Assembly (NCBI GenBank): GCA_017848795.1
Contig: JAFIHG010000004.1
Location: forward strand, 1-64,000
Reading direction: 5' to 3'
DNA from: Candidatus Nanopelagicales bacterium
GTDB lineage: Bacteria; Actinomycetota; Actinomycetes; S36-B12; CAIYMF01
Length of the DNA: 64,000 nt
Shown here: in pieces, positions 17,143 to 25,733 of the stretch
How positions within the stretch are numbered: the first letter of the stretch is position 1
Layout of the letters: every line of letters begins with the position of its first letter
Program-made: the position numbers and the translations under genes
The notes under the pieces: model-generated
What the model saw: only the letters and a program-made list of their open reading frames with translations
Databases searched by the model: none
What the model was told of the DNA's origin: nothing

Positions 17143-18039
17143 TCAGCTGGGGGCAGCGCGTACCTCCCGCAGGAATCGGGCGAAGTCCGGGCCTTCGAAC
17201 TCGGTGACGGCACGGTCGTACTTCTCCATGCCCCAGGACCAGAAGTCGAAGTCGATGGTGCTCGAGCCGTCCTGGATCGAGGCCCAGAGCGTCCAGCCGT
17301 ACTTGCTCATCAGCGCCCACAGCCAGGCGCGGGCCGTGAGGTGGGGCGCCGGCCCGCCGTGGTACTCGCGAACGAGGTCGGCGAGCATCGGCAGCGGCAG
17401 CGCGGACTCGCTCCACAGGTTGCCGAGCTCGAAGTACGGGTCGTTGTTGCCCGAGTACTCGTAGTCGATCAGCCAGAGCTGGTGGCCGTCGTCGACGATG
17501 TTGCCGGCGAGCAGGTCGTTGTTGCAGGGCACCGTCGGCAGCGGGTACGCGCCGATCGCCGCTTCGATCTCCGCGGCGCGCGCGGCGTACTCCTCGTATC
17601 CCGCGGGCAGCCGGAATCCCCGCTCGCGGACGACCGCGAGATAGCGGCGCTGCAGCGCGAACATGTCGAAATCGCCCTGGAACCGCGGGCCGGCGTGCAG
17701 CCGGCGGCAGGCGCCGGCGAGCCGCGGGAGGTTTGCGGGGTCGCGCACATCCTCGGCGGTGAACGTGCGGCCTTCGATGAACCCGACGACGAGGATGCCG
17801 GCCTCCGGGACGAAGTCGATCACCGGTGCGCCGACCCCGGCCTGCGCGGCGGCGACGGAGTTGTGGTGCTCGGCCTGCCGGTCGATGGCGAGCAGGGCGC
17901 TGTCGGGCTCCGAGAGCCGCGCGACGTACTCGCCCTGCGGCGTCGTGACGCGGTAGTTGCGGTTGGTGATGCCGCCGGGCAGCGGCACCACCGCGACCCG
18001 GTCGCGGAGCGCGGCCACCCGGTCGAGCCGAGCCGCCAC
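17143..18039 (-). CDS. Choline/ethanolamine-kinase-like phosphotransferase
   Basis: 298 residues from a GTG at 18039. Protein-kinase-like APH fold: N-lobe 'PLPGGITNRNYRV' (about 19-31) with 'EYVARLSEP', catalytic loop 'PCNNDLLAGNIV' (about 185-196) and metal-binding 'LWLIDYEYSGNNDPYFELGN' (about 203-222), closest to the choline kinase/LicA group. The first residue of the HND Brenner motif is Asn here. It is 81 nt upstream of the permease on the same strand, so the pair may be co-transcribed: import of an amino-alcohol followed by phosphorylation. Confidence 0.8.
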   Translation of the reverse strand: MAARLDRVAALRDRVAVVPLPGGITNRNYRVTTPQGEYVARLSEPDSALLAIDRQAEHHNSVAAAQAGVGAPVIDFVPEAGILVVGFIEGRTFTAEDVRDPANLPRLAGACRRLHAGPRFQGDFDMFALQRRYLAVVRERGFRLPAGYEEYAARAAEIEAAIGAYPLPTVPCNNDLLAGNIVDDGHQLWLIDYEYSGNNDPYFELGNLWSESALPLPMLADLVREYHGGPAPHLTARAWLWALMSKYGWTLWASIQDGSSTIDFDFWSWGMEKYDRAVTEFEGPDFARFLREVRAAPS

Positions 18040-18284
18040 CGCGGGCTCGACCGACCGGTCACGGGTCGAGGGCTGGTTCGTGGTGGCCTCCTTGGTCAGG
18101 TAGCGCCGGAGCGTAGACCTCAGGAGGGCCGCGGGTGTGACATTCGTCCTATCTGACCCGCGGCGTGTTCGGGAGGCGGTCGGCGGGGACGCGGGTGCCC
18201 GCTCGGAACATCGGCCGTGGTGGGAGCGTTGACCCGACGTCCAGCGCGCGTCGCCTGGTCCGCTCGAGCCCGAGGAGTACAGCC

Positions 18285-19457
18285 GTGTCGTTGCCGCCGC
18301 TCGTAGAGCCCGCTGCCGAGCTGACCGTGGAGGAGGTACGCCGCTACAGCCGGCACCTGATCATCCCGGAGGTCGGGATGACCGGTCAGAAGCGCCTCAA
18401 GAACGCGAAGATCCTCGTCGTCGGAGCCGGTGGGCTGGGCTCGCCGGCGCTGCTCTACCTCGCCGCCGCCGGTGTGGGCACCCTCGGCATCATCGACTTC
18501 GACGTGGTCGACGAGTCCAACCTGCAGCGCCAGGTCATCCACGGGCAGAGCGACATCGGGCGCAGCAAGGCCGAGTCGGCGCGCGACTCCGTACGGGAGA
18601 TCAACCCGCTCGTGGAGGTCGTGCTGCACGACACCCGGCTGGACAACGACAACGTGCTGGACATCTTCTCCGGCTACGACCTGATCCTCGACGGTACCGA
18701 CAACTTCGCGACCCGTTACATGGTCAACGACGCCGCGGTGCTGCTCGGCAAGCCGTACGTGTGGGGCTCGATCTACCGGTTCGAGGGACAGGTCTCGGTG
18801 TTCTGGGACCAGTACGGGCCCAACTACCGCGACCTGTACCCGGAACCGCCGCCTCCCGGCATGGTGCCCTCGTGCGCCGAGGGCGGGGTGCTCGGCGTCC
18901 TCTGCGCGTCGGTCGGATCGATCATGGTCACCGAGGCGATCAAACTCGTCACGGGCATCGGCGAGCCGCTGGTCGGCCGGCTGATGATCTACGACGCCCT
19001 CGAGATGACCTACCGCCAGGTGAAGGTGCGCAAGGACCCGAACGCCGCTCCCATCGAGAAGCTCATCGACTACGACGCGTTCTGCGGGGTGATCTCGGAG
19101 GCGGCTGCCGAGGCGGCGGTCGACTCGACGATCTCCGTACGCACGCTTGCCGACATGCTCGCGGCGCGCGAGCGGGGCGAGACGGACTTCCTGCTGGTGG
19201 ACGTACGGGAACCGAACGAGTACGAGATCGTGAACGTCCCGGGGTCGGTGCTCGTCCCGAAGAACGACTTCATCATGGGGCGCGCGCTGCAGGACCTGCC
19301 GCAGGACAAGCCGACGGTGTTCTACTGCAAGTCGGGGCAGCGCTCGGCGGAGGTGCTCGCGCTCGCCAAGGGCGCCGGGTTCTCCGACGCGGTCCACGTC
19401 GGCGGCGGGGTCGTCGCCTGGGTCGACCAGATCGAGCCCGAGAAGCCGTCCTACTGA
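18285..19457 (+). CDS. moeZ: MoeZ: ThiF/MoeB adenylyltransferase with rhodanese domain
   Basis: 390 residues from a GTG with GAGGAG 8 nt upstream. ThiF/MoeB domain: 'RYSRHLIIPEVGMTGQKRLK', 'ILVVGAGGLGSPALLYLAAAG' (about 46-66), 'DGTDNFATRYMVND' and 'VPSCAEGGVLGVL'. C-terminal rhodanese (about 285-388) with 'LLVDVREPNEYEI' and active-site 'FYCKSGQRSAE'. It activates and sulfurylates sulfur-carrier proteins (MoaD, CysO) for molybdopterin and cysteine synthesis. Mycobacterial counterpart is MoeZR/MoeB1. Its 3' end overlaps the convergent exonuclease by 7 nt. A moaE gene lies at 49 kb. Confidence 0.93.
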   Translation: MSLPPLVEPAAELTVEEVRRYSRHLIIPEVGMTGQKRLKNAKILVVGAGGLGSPALLYLAAAGVGTLGIIDFDVVDESNLQRQVIHGQSDIGRSKAESARDSVREINPLVEVVLHDTRLDNDNVLDIFSGYDLILDGTDNFATRYMVNDAAVLLGKPYVWGSIYRFEGQVSVFWDQYGPNYRDLYPEPPPPGMVPSCAEGGVLGVLCASVGSIMVTEAIKLVTGIGEPLVGRLMIYDALEMTYRQVKVRKDPNAAPIEKLIDYDAFCGVISEAAAEAAVDSTISVRTLADMLAARERGETDFLLVDVREPNEYEIVNVPGSVLVPKNDFIMGRALQDLPQDKPTVFYCKSGQRSAEVLALAKGAGFSDAVHVGGGVVAWVDQIEPEKPSY

Positions 19458-20122
19458 CCGGTCGCCTTCGCGCGGCCGCTGCGAGGTACGGCAGCACGGC
19501 GGGAGGCGCGGTACAGGTCGCCGACCGTCGGTTCCCTGCCGAGGGACCGGCCCAGGTCGGCGGCCTGGGCGAGCAGCACAGATGCGGTCGTGAGCGCGTC
19601 GCCGAGCGCGTGGTGCGGGGTGTGGACCGGCAGCCCGCGCCGCCGCGCCAGCAGTTCCAACGACGGCTCGCTGCTCCCGGCCGGGGGCACCCAGCCCAGC
19701 GCGCGGGCGAGGCCGGCCGTGTCGAGGACGATCCGCGCCGTACGCCGTCCGCACGGCGCGAGCACCCGGTCGAGGAAGGCGCGCTCGATCCACGCGGCGT
19801 GCGCGACAAGGACCCGTCCGGGCAGCAGGGCGAGCAGGTCGTCGGCGAGCGTGTCGACCGGAGTCGCGGCGGCGAGGTCCGCGGTGCGCAGCGCGTGCAC
19901 GGCGGCCGCTCCCGGCGGCACCGGCCGCTCCGGCCGCACCAGGCGGTACACGCTGCGGCCCACCAGGATCCGCCCGCGCTCGACCGGCACGAGCCCGACC
20001 GACACGATGCTGTCCGTCGCGAGGTCCAGGCCCGTGGTCTCCAGGTCGACGACGAGACATCCCACATCACGCCAGGGCGCGGTGAGGACGCTGCGGCCCG
20101 CTCCGCACCGCCGCCGCGGCAT
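19451..20122 (-). CDS. DnaQ-like DEDDh 3'-5' exonuclease
   Basis: 223 residues. ExoI 'CLVVDLETTGLDLATDSIVS' (about 22-41) with D-x-E, ExoII around 'RVLVAHAAWIERAFLD' (about 103-118) and ExoIII 'HHALGDALTTASVL' (His-x4-Asp, about 168-181). Its ATG overlaps the stop of the upstream cNMP/CBS gene by one base (TGATG), so the two are coupled. This pair of DEDD exonuclease and CBS-DUF294 protein is common in bacteria and is thought to be nucleotide-related; the substrate is unknown. Confidence 0.87.
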   Translation of the reverse strand: MPRRRCGAGRSVLTAPWRDVGCLVVDLETTGLDLATDSIVSVGLVPVERGRILVGRSVYRLVRPERPVPPGAAAVHALRTADLAAATPVDTLADDLLALLPGRVLVAHAAWIERAFLDRVLAPCGRRTARIVLDTAGLARALGWVPPAGSSEPSLELLARRRGLPVHTPHHALGDALTTASVLLAQAADLGRSLGREPTVGDLYRASRRAAVPRSGRAKATGQ

Positions 20123-21960
20123 CACGGCGCCGCGCTGTCGCGGGCGCCGCGCCAGCGCGTGCGCCACTCCCGCTCGATGCTCGACTGCACCGCGGCCACG
20201 GCGCGGAACGACTCGCGCAGGTAACGACGACGCAGCGGGTCGAGCTCGTGCGGATCGAGGAAGTGCGTGACCTCGTCACCGCTCTCGAGCTGCTCGACCT
20301 CCCGGCCGAGCAGCAGCGCGAAGACGTGCTCGAACGCCCCCGTCAGGGTGTCCGCCTCGTCCGCGGTGAGCAGGCCGCGGTCCCGCCCCCGCTGCAACCG
20401 CTCCGGGGTCGTCGCGGCCGGATCCCCCAGTGCGACGGCCACGAAACGCCCGAGCGAGACGACCGGCAGCAGCCCGCCGCGCTTGAGGTCGAGCGCTCCG
20501 CGGTGCTCCCCGGAGCTCTCCACGACGAACCCGCGTACGAACCCGGTCGGGGGCCGGTGGGCCAGTGCCAGCCGGACCATCCCGTCGAGCAGGTCGAGGT
20601 GGCGTACGCCGGCGAGCACCGACTCCTGCACCAGGCGGCCGACCGGGCGACCGGTGACCGGGCGGCTGTCGGCGACGATCGAGGTGAGCAGCAGCGCCCC
20701 TGCCACCGTCGGGTCGGTCGTCCAGCGCCGCGCCGCGTGCTGCCACTGCGAGAGTGACTTGCTGAACAGCGGGTTCGTCGCGTTCGCGCCGTCCGGGCAG
20801 CGCCGCAGACCGCACCGCTCCATCCCGGCGAGGACCTGCTCGGCCTCGGCCCGCAGCCGCTCCGCCGGGTCCGGCGCCACAGCCGGGTCCGCCGGGTCGG
20901 CCCAGGCGAGGGCGGTGTCCAGGTCGGAGAGCGGCAGCACCTCGCGCCGAGCGGAGGATCCCAGCACCAGCAGGGAGGTCGGCGGGTCGCTGCCCTGCAG
21001 CGCGCCGGTCAGCGCGACGAGCCGGCGCAGCAGCGCCTCGCGCACGGCAGCGAGCAGCGCCGCGACCTGGGTCGCGGGAACCCCGCCGCGGTGCAGCTGC
21101 ACCGCCGTCGCCGGGATCAGCCGCGCGGCGGCCTGCAGCTCGGACGGGTCGGCGGCGTCCTCGATCGCCTTGCGCACCAGCAGCGGTTCCCGCACTTCCG
21201 CCGAGGTGAGGTCGACCGACCGGATCACGCCGACCGGGCGGCCGGCGGGCGACGTCACGACGAGGTGGTGCACGCCGCGGTCGACGAGGTGGACGAGGGC
21301 CGACGCGACGGTGGTGCCCTGCTCGACGGTGACCGCGGGGAAGCTGGCGACCTCCCGGACCGGCCGGCCCGGCGGGACTGCGCGGGCCAGCGCGCTGCGA
21401 AAGTCGCTGTCGGTCACGATCCCGAGCTGCTCCCCGTGGCGTACCAGCGCACACGACTGGCGGGCGTCGGTCACCGCAGCGGCGACCGCGGCGAGCGGCT
21501 CGTCCGCGTCGCACCACACCGGCGGGCGTACGTGGACGTCGACGGCGCGGCTGGAACCGGGACCCGCGGCCACTCCCAGCAGGGGCAGCGCGTGCGCCTC
21601 CGGTCCGAAGCGCAGCGCCGCCGGTCGTACGAGCACCCGGCGCGGGTCGGGCAACCGGTAGAGCAGCGTGTCCTCGCGGGCCCGGACATCGAACCGGGGC
21701 GGCAGGCCGGACAGCAGCGAGACGTGGCCGAACGTGTCGCCCGTGCCCAGCTCGTCGAGCACGTGGCCGTGGTCGACGACCTCGACGGCGCCGGTGCGTA
21801 CGACGAGCAGCTCCTGCAGTGGCGGACCGCCGGCGTCGACGACGGTGGAGCCGGCGGTGACGTACTCGACCTCGACGCTGCGGGCGAGGCGTTCGAGGTC
21901 CTCGGCGTCGAGCGCGTCGTACGGCGGCTGGCTGCCGAGGAAGTCGACGAACTCCTTCAC
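20122..21960 (-). CDS. Cyclic-nucleotide-binding/CBS/DUF294 nucleotidyltransferase-like protein
   Basis: 612 residues. Order: cNMP-binding domain (about 10-115; 'LQELLVVRTGAVEVVDHGHV', 'GDTFGHVSLLSG'), two CBS domains (about 140-260; 'SCALVRHGEQLGIVTDSDF' and 'HHLVVTSPAGRPVGVI'), DUF294 nucleotidyltransferase (about 290-430; 'VLGSSARREVLPLSDLDTAL' with the Gly-Ser and Asp-x-Asp pattern) and DUF294_C (about 450-590). Likely a nucleotide-sensing signalling protein coupled to the exonuclease that overlaps its 3' end. Confidence 0.87.
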   Translation of the reverse strand: MKEFVDFLGSQPPYDALDAEDLERLARSVEVEYVTAGSTVVDAGGPPLQELLVVRTGAVEVVDHGHVLDELGTGDTFGHVSLLSGLPPRFDVRAREDTLLYRLPDPRRVLVRPAALRFGPEAHALPLLGVAAGPGSSRAVDVHVRPPVWCDADEPLAAVAAAVTDARQSCALVRHGEQLGIVTDSDFRSALARAVPPGRPVREVASFPAVTVEQGTTVASALVHLVDRGVHHLVVTSPAGRPVGVIRSVDLTSAEVREPLLVRKAIEDAADPSELQAAARLIPATAVQLHRGGVPATQVAALLAAVREALLRRLVALTGALQGSDPPTSLLVLGSSARREVLPLSDLDTALAWADPADPAVAPDPAERLRAEAEQVLAGMERCGLRRCPDGANATNPLFSKSLSQWQHAARRWTTDPTVAGALLLTSIVADSRPVTGRPVGRLVQESVLAGVRHLDLLDGMVRLALAHRPPTGFVRGFVVESSGEHRGALDLKRGGLLPVVSLGRFVAVALGDPAATTPERLQRGRDRGLLTADEADTLTGAFEHVFALLLGREVEQLESGDEVTHFLDPHELDPLRRRYLRESFRAVAAVQSSIEREWRTRWRGARDSAAP

Positions 21961-21970
21961 CTGCGCGAAC

Positions 21971-24703
21971 CTAGAGCGCGCCGACCCGTTGCAGCCAGTG
22001 GAAGCTGAGATAGCCGGGGATCGTCGGCAGGTAGAACGTGAGCGCCCGGAACAGGAACGTCGCGGACAGCGCCACCGCCGGCTCGACGCCGGCGGCGGTC
22101 AGGCCCGCGATGTAGACGGCCTCCACCGCGCCGATGCCGCCGGGGGTGGGCGCCGCCTGGCCGATGGTCGAGCCGGCGAGGTAGACGATGGCGATGCCGG
22201 CGAGGTTGCCGCCGCCGTCGAACGCCGCGACACAGGTGATCATGCAGGCGCAGAAGGCCGCGTTGAGCAACAGGATTCCGCCGATCCCCTCGGCGATCTT
22301 CCACGGTCGCTGGGCGATGGTGAGCAGTCGCGGCCCGACCTGCCGCAGCACCGGTCGCACCCGCTCGGTCACCAGGCGGCGTACCGGACCGAAGGCGAAG
22401 GCGACGCCGGCCAGCACGACCAGTACGCCGACCGCGACGAACGCCCAGACCGGCGGCTCGAAGTCGAAGTGCTGGGTCTGTCCGGCCGCGATGCCGAACC
22501 CCAGCAGCAGCAGGATGTGCAGCGCGAACGCGAACACCTGCGAGACGCCGATGGACGCCGACGCCAGTGCGGGGTGCAGCCCGGAGCGCTGCAGGTAGCG
22601 CAGGTTCACCGCGACCGTGCCCACCGTCGGTGGGGACACGAGCGTCGCGAACCCGGCGGCGAGCTGCGCGGCGAAGGTGCGCACGTGCGAGAGCCGTTCC
22701 GGGACGAACCCGGACAGCGACAGCGCCGCGCCGATGAAGGACAGCACCGACAGCACCGCGGCGAGCAGCACCCACGCCCAGTTCGCCGACGAGAACAGCG
22801 TGACGAGGTTGTACGAGGCGAGCTGGCCGATCAGGACGTACGCGGCGAACGTGCCGAGGACCAGCGTGATGATGGTGCGCGCCTTGATGCGCCGCAGGTC
22901 GAGCTGCTCGGGGACCGTGCCGTCCGCCTGGATGCTCGCCAGTCCCTCGCGCAGCTCGCCCAGCAGCTTGCGGTGCCCGCGCACGGCGCGGCGGGTCCGG
23001 CCGGACATCGCCACCGGCTGCATCGCGGGCAGCGCGCGCGAGAGACGTTCGGTGCCGAGCACCCGCCGGCCGGCGGCGAGCGTACGGTCGGCGCCGGCGA
23101 GCAGCGCCAAGGTGCACAGCAGTTCGGCGAGGTCGATGCGCTGCTGCACGTCGGTCGCAGCGATCACCCCGTTGTCGATGCCGATGAGCCAGACCCTCCC
23201 GTCCTCGTCGCGCAGCAGCTCGTCGGCCGAGAGCGACCGGTGAGCGATCCGGTCGGACTGCAGCTCGCGCAACGCCCGGAACGCGCCCTGCAGGTCGCTG
23301 TCGGTGATCCCGTCCGGACCGATCTGCTCGAACGTCCGGCCGGGCACGTGGTCGTAGGCGAGCAGCGCCGAGTCCGACCCGACCGCGGAGACCAGCCGCA
23401 GCGCAGGCGTCGGTGCGCCGCCGGCCCGCGCGGCGTACGACAGCAGGGCGGCGTGGTTGAGCGCGCCGCGCATGGAGAACTCGGGCCCACCCGTCGAGTA
23501 GTCGCGGACCCGCAGCGCCCGCCAGCCCGCCGACAGCAGCCCGGCACCCTCCCGGTCGCGGTCCATGACCTTCACCCGCAGCCGGTGACCGGAGACGGTC
23601 GTCGCCAGGTACGCCCGGCCGCGTCGGGTCTCCTTGGAGGCCTGCAGCACGGTGAGCGGCCAGCCCGCCGCGTCCATCGCCGCGGCCACCGCCCAGCCGG
23701 ACGGTCGGGTCGTGGGGGTGCCGACGGCGTACCGCAGCAGCAGCCCGGCCGCCCAGCCGAACAGGAACGACAGCCCGATCGTGGCGAGCGCGGCGCTGCC
23801 CGAGAGCACCGGCGCGATGCCGATGGCCGCCAGCACGACGACCGAGAACACCCCGAGGCGGCCCTCACCGACGACCCGGGCGACGGTGACGAGCGCGGTC
23901 AGGCCGGTGACGAGCGCGTCGAGCGCGACCCGGTCGTCGCGGGAGGTCTGTCCCGTCAGCGCGACCAGCAGCTGGGTCGAGCCGTACCGCTGCACGAGCA
24001 GCGCGATGCCGAACGCGACGAGCCCGGCGAGGATCATGGCGATCAGCGCGTCGAGCAGCTGGCGGGGGCGCCGGCGCAGCAGCAGGTTGACCGCCAGGGT
24101 CACCGGCAGCACGAGCACGCCGAAGGTGGCCACGCCCGTGAGCAGCACCCGTACGAGCGTCGGCAGCTGCCCACCGGCCTTGCTGACATCGACCTGCACG
24201 CCCGAGGTGGTCGCCGACAGGAAGTAGGTCACCACCACGATCAGCGCGATCAGCGCCAGCGCGGTGAGCATGCGGACCAGGTCGAACGGGCGCCGTACCC
24301 GCCGCGGGATCACCCCGTCCTCGATGACGACGGTGCGGCCCGTCGGGGCACCGGCCGCTTCGTCGCGCCGCGTCCGGTACTCCGGTCCCCGGTCCCCGGG
24401 CGGCGGCGTGCCCGGCTGCGTGACGCGGTCTGCCGCCGCTTCCGCGGTCGTCGCTTCCTGCGACGGGTCGCCGGCAGGGAAGGCCACGGTGTCGCCGGAC
24501 CGGCGGTGGATCGCGGTGTCGGCGCTCGCAGCACTGTCCGGAGTGGACGGGCTGCCGGAAGTGGCAGCATCGTCACCGGCGTCGGCGGCGTCGGCGCCCG
24601 GTTCTGCAGCTGCCGGGTTCCCCGGACGCAGGATCTGCGTCGGGTGGTCCTCCGGCAGCGGCGGCGGACCGGCGGCGTCCGGGCGCGCCGGCTCGTCGGT
24701 CAT
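21971..24703 (-). CDS. Kinase-like/flippase-like (LPG synthase TM, UPF0104) membrane fusion protein
   Basis: 910 residues from the ATG at 24703 (MTDEPARPDAAG). A further upstream start at 24784 would overlap the divergent ATL gene. Residues 1-115 are a low-complexity Ala/Asp/Pro tail. Several membrane segments follow (about 145-330). The middle (about 350-600) is a kinase-like region with 'AHRSLSADELLRDEDGRVWLIGIDNG', a degenerate catalytic loop and metal motif. The C-terminal 250 residues are a lysylphosphatidylglycerol-synthase-type transmembrane domain ('FVPERLSHVRTFAAQLAAGF', 'SPPTVGTVAVNLRYLQRSG', 'AAPTPGGIGAVEAVYIAGL'). Possible role: lipid or isoprenoid-glycan flipping at the inner membrane. 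Substrate unknown. Confidence 0.8.
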   Translation of the reverse strand: MTDEPARPDAAGPPPLPEDHPTQILRPGNPAAAEPGADAADAGDDAATSGSPSTPDSAASADTAIHRRSGDTVAFPAGDPSQEATTAEAAADRVTQPGTPPPGDRGPEYRTRRDEAAGAPTGRTVVIEDGVIPRRVRRPFDLVRMLTALALIALIVVVTYFLSATTSGVQVDVSKAGGQLPTLVRVLLTGVATFGVLVLPVTLAVNLLLRRRPRQLLDALIAMILAGLVAFGIALLVQRYGSTQLLVALTGQTSRDDRVALDALVTGLTALVTVARVVGEGRLGVFSVVVLAAIGIAPVLSGSAALATIGLSFLFGWAAGLLLRYAVGTPTTRPSGWAVAAAMDAAGWPLTVLQASKETRRGRAYLATTVSGHRLRVKVMDRDREGAGLLSAGWRALRVRDYSTGGPEFSMRGALNHAALLSYAARAGGAPTPALRLVSAVGSDSALLAYDHVPGRTFEQIGPDGITDSDLQGAFRALRELQSDRIAHRSLSADELLRDEDGRVWLIGIDNGVIAATDVQQRIDLAELLCTLALLAGADRTLAAGRRVLGTERLSRALPAMQPVAMSGRTRRAVRGHRKLLGELREGLASIQADGTVPEQLDLRRIKARTIITLVLGTFAAYVLIGQLASYNLVTLFSSANWAWVLLAAVLSVLSFIGAALSLSGFVPERLSHVRTFAAQLAAGFATLVSPPTVGTVAVNLRYLQRSGLHPALASASIGVSQVFAFALHILLLLGFGIAAGQTQHFDFEPPVWAFVAVGVLVVLAGVAFAFGPVRRLVTERVRPVLRQVGPRLLTIAQRPWKIAEGIGGILLLNAAFCACMITCVAAFDGGGNLAGIAIVYLAGSTIGQAAPTPGGIGAVEAVYIAGLTAAGVEPAVALSATFLFRALTFYLPTIPGYLSFHWLQRVGAL

Positions 24704-24777
24704 CCCGTGATCGTCCCATCCGCTGCTCGTGACCGGCGTCCTCCCCTCGCTCGGCGCGCCGGGGGGAGAATCGCCGG

Positions 24778-25125
24778 GTGTCACGCACCAGACCCGCCGG
24801 CCGGCGCCCGGCCGTCGAGGGGCTGCCCACGCCGTACGCGGAGCAGGTCCTCGACCTTGTCGCGCAGATCCCGCCCGGGCGGGTCATGGCGTACGGGGAC
24901 ATCGCCGCGGTGCTCGGGCGCGGCGGTCCCCGGCAGGTGGGCAACGTCATGTCCCGCTGGGGCGGTGGCGTGCCCTGGCACCGGGTGGTGCGCGCCGACG
25001 GCCGCCCCGCGGAGTGCCACGAGGGGCAGGCGCTGGCGCTGTTGCGGGCGGAGGACACGCCGCTGGCGCGCCCGGACCGCATCGACATGGCCCGCGCGCG
25101 CTGGCACCCCGAGCCGTTCGACTGA
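24778..25125 (+). CDS. Alkyltransferase-like (ATL) DNA repair protein
   Basis: 115 residues from a GTG. It has the MGMT DNA-binding domain: 'VLDLVAQIPPGRVMAYGDIA' (about 24-43), 'GPRQVGNVMS' with the arginine finger region (50-59), and active-site segment 'VPWHRVVRADG' (65-75). The cysteine acceptor of MGMT (PCHR) is Trp67, which is the mark of ATL proteins. ATLs bind O6-alkylguanine without removing it and hand the lesion to nucleotide excision repair. It lies between the membrane fusion gene and the lipoprotein gene. Confidence 0.9.
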   Translation: MSRTRPAGRRPAVEGLPTPYAEQVLDLVAQIPPGRVMAYGDIAAVLGRGGPRQVGNVMSRWGGGVPWHRVVRADGRPAECHEGQALALLRAEDTPLARPDRIDMARARWHPEPFD

Positions 25126-25193
25126 CCGTGCCGCGCCGCTGCTGGCGACCCCTGCTCGGACCGGGCCCCGCGCGCTGCCTATGGTCGTGCCCC

Positions 25194-25640
25194 ATGTCCA
25201 CGCATGGTGTCTGGTTGCGGTCCCTCGTCCTCACCTCGAGCGCGCTGCTGGCGGCCACCGGTCTCGCCGGCTGCGCCAGCGGCGGCGAACCGGAGTCGCA
25301 GCCGCCGCCGGCCACGTCAGTCGACGAGCCGGCGCAGTCCGCGCAGCCCGAACGCGGCGAGGCGGCCGAAGCCGAGCAGGAGGACACCGGCACGGACCGC
25401 GGCGGCGCGGCACCCGACAAGGACGCCGCGGTGAAGGCGCTCGAGTCGGCACTCGGCGCCACGGCCGCCTGGGACGGTGACGTCCTGCGCATCGAGGTGA
25501 AGGGCTCGGCCGAGACCCCGGTGGCCTACCTGCACTGCTCGACGGTCCGCGCGCTGCTGCACCCGGGGCAGAAGGGGGTCTTCGTGTACCCCGACGGTGA
25601 GGTCGACTGCGACGACGACCCGCGCCTGCAGAGCAGGTAG
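25194..25640 (+). CDS. Putative lipoprotein of unknown function
   Basis: 148 residues. Signal peptide with hydrophobic core 'LVLTSSALLAATGLAGC' and lipobox LAGC, lipidated Cys at 27. A Pro/Glu/Gln-rich linker (about 30-75) leads to a small C-terminal domain with two Cys (about 115 and 139), possibly a disulfide. I do not recognise the family. It precedes adnA with a 93-nt gap and is probably a separate unit. Confidence 0.75.
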   Translation: MSTHGVWLRSLVLTSSALLAATGLAGCASGGEPESQPPPATSVDEPAQSAQPERGEAAEAEQEDTGTDRGGAAPDKDAAVKALESALGATAAWDGDVLRIEVKGSAETPVAYLHCSTVRALLHPGQKGVFVYPDGEVDCDDDPRLQSR

Positions 25641-25733
25641 GCGCCCGCGTCTCCGGGCCGCCCGTGCGGCGGGTCTCCGGGCCGCGAGTGCGGCGGCCGG
25701 GAGGTGTCGGAGGCGGGTGATGGGATCGGCACC

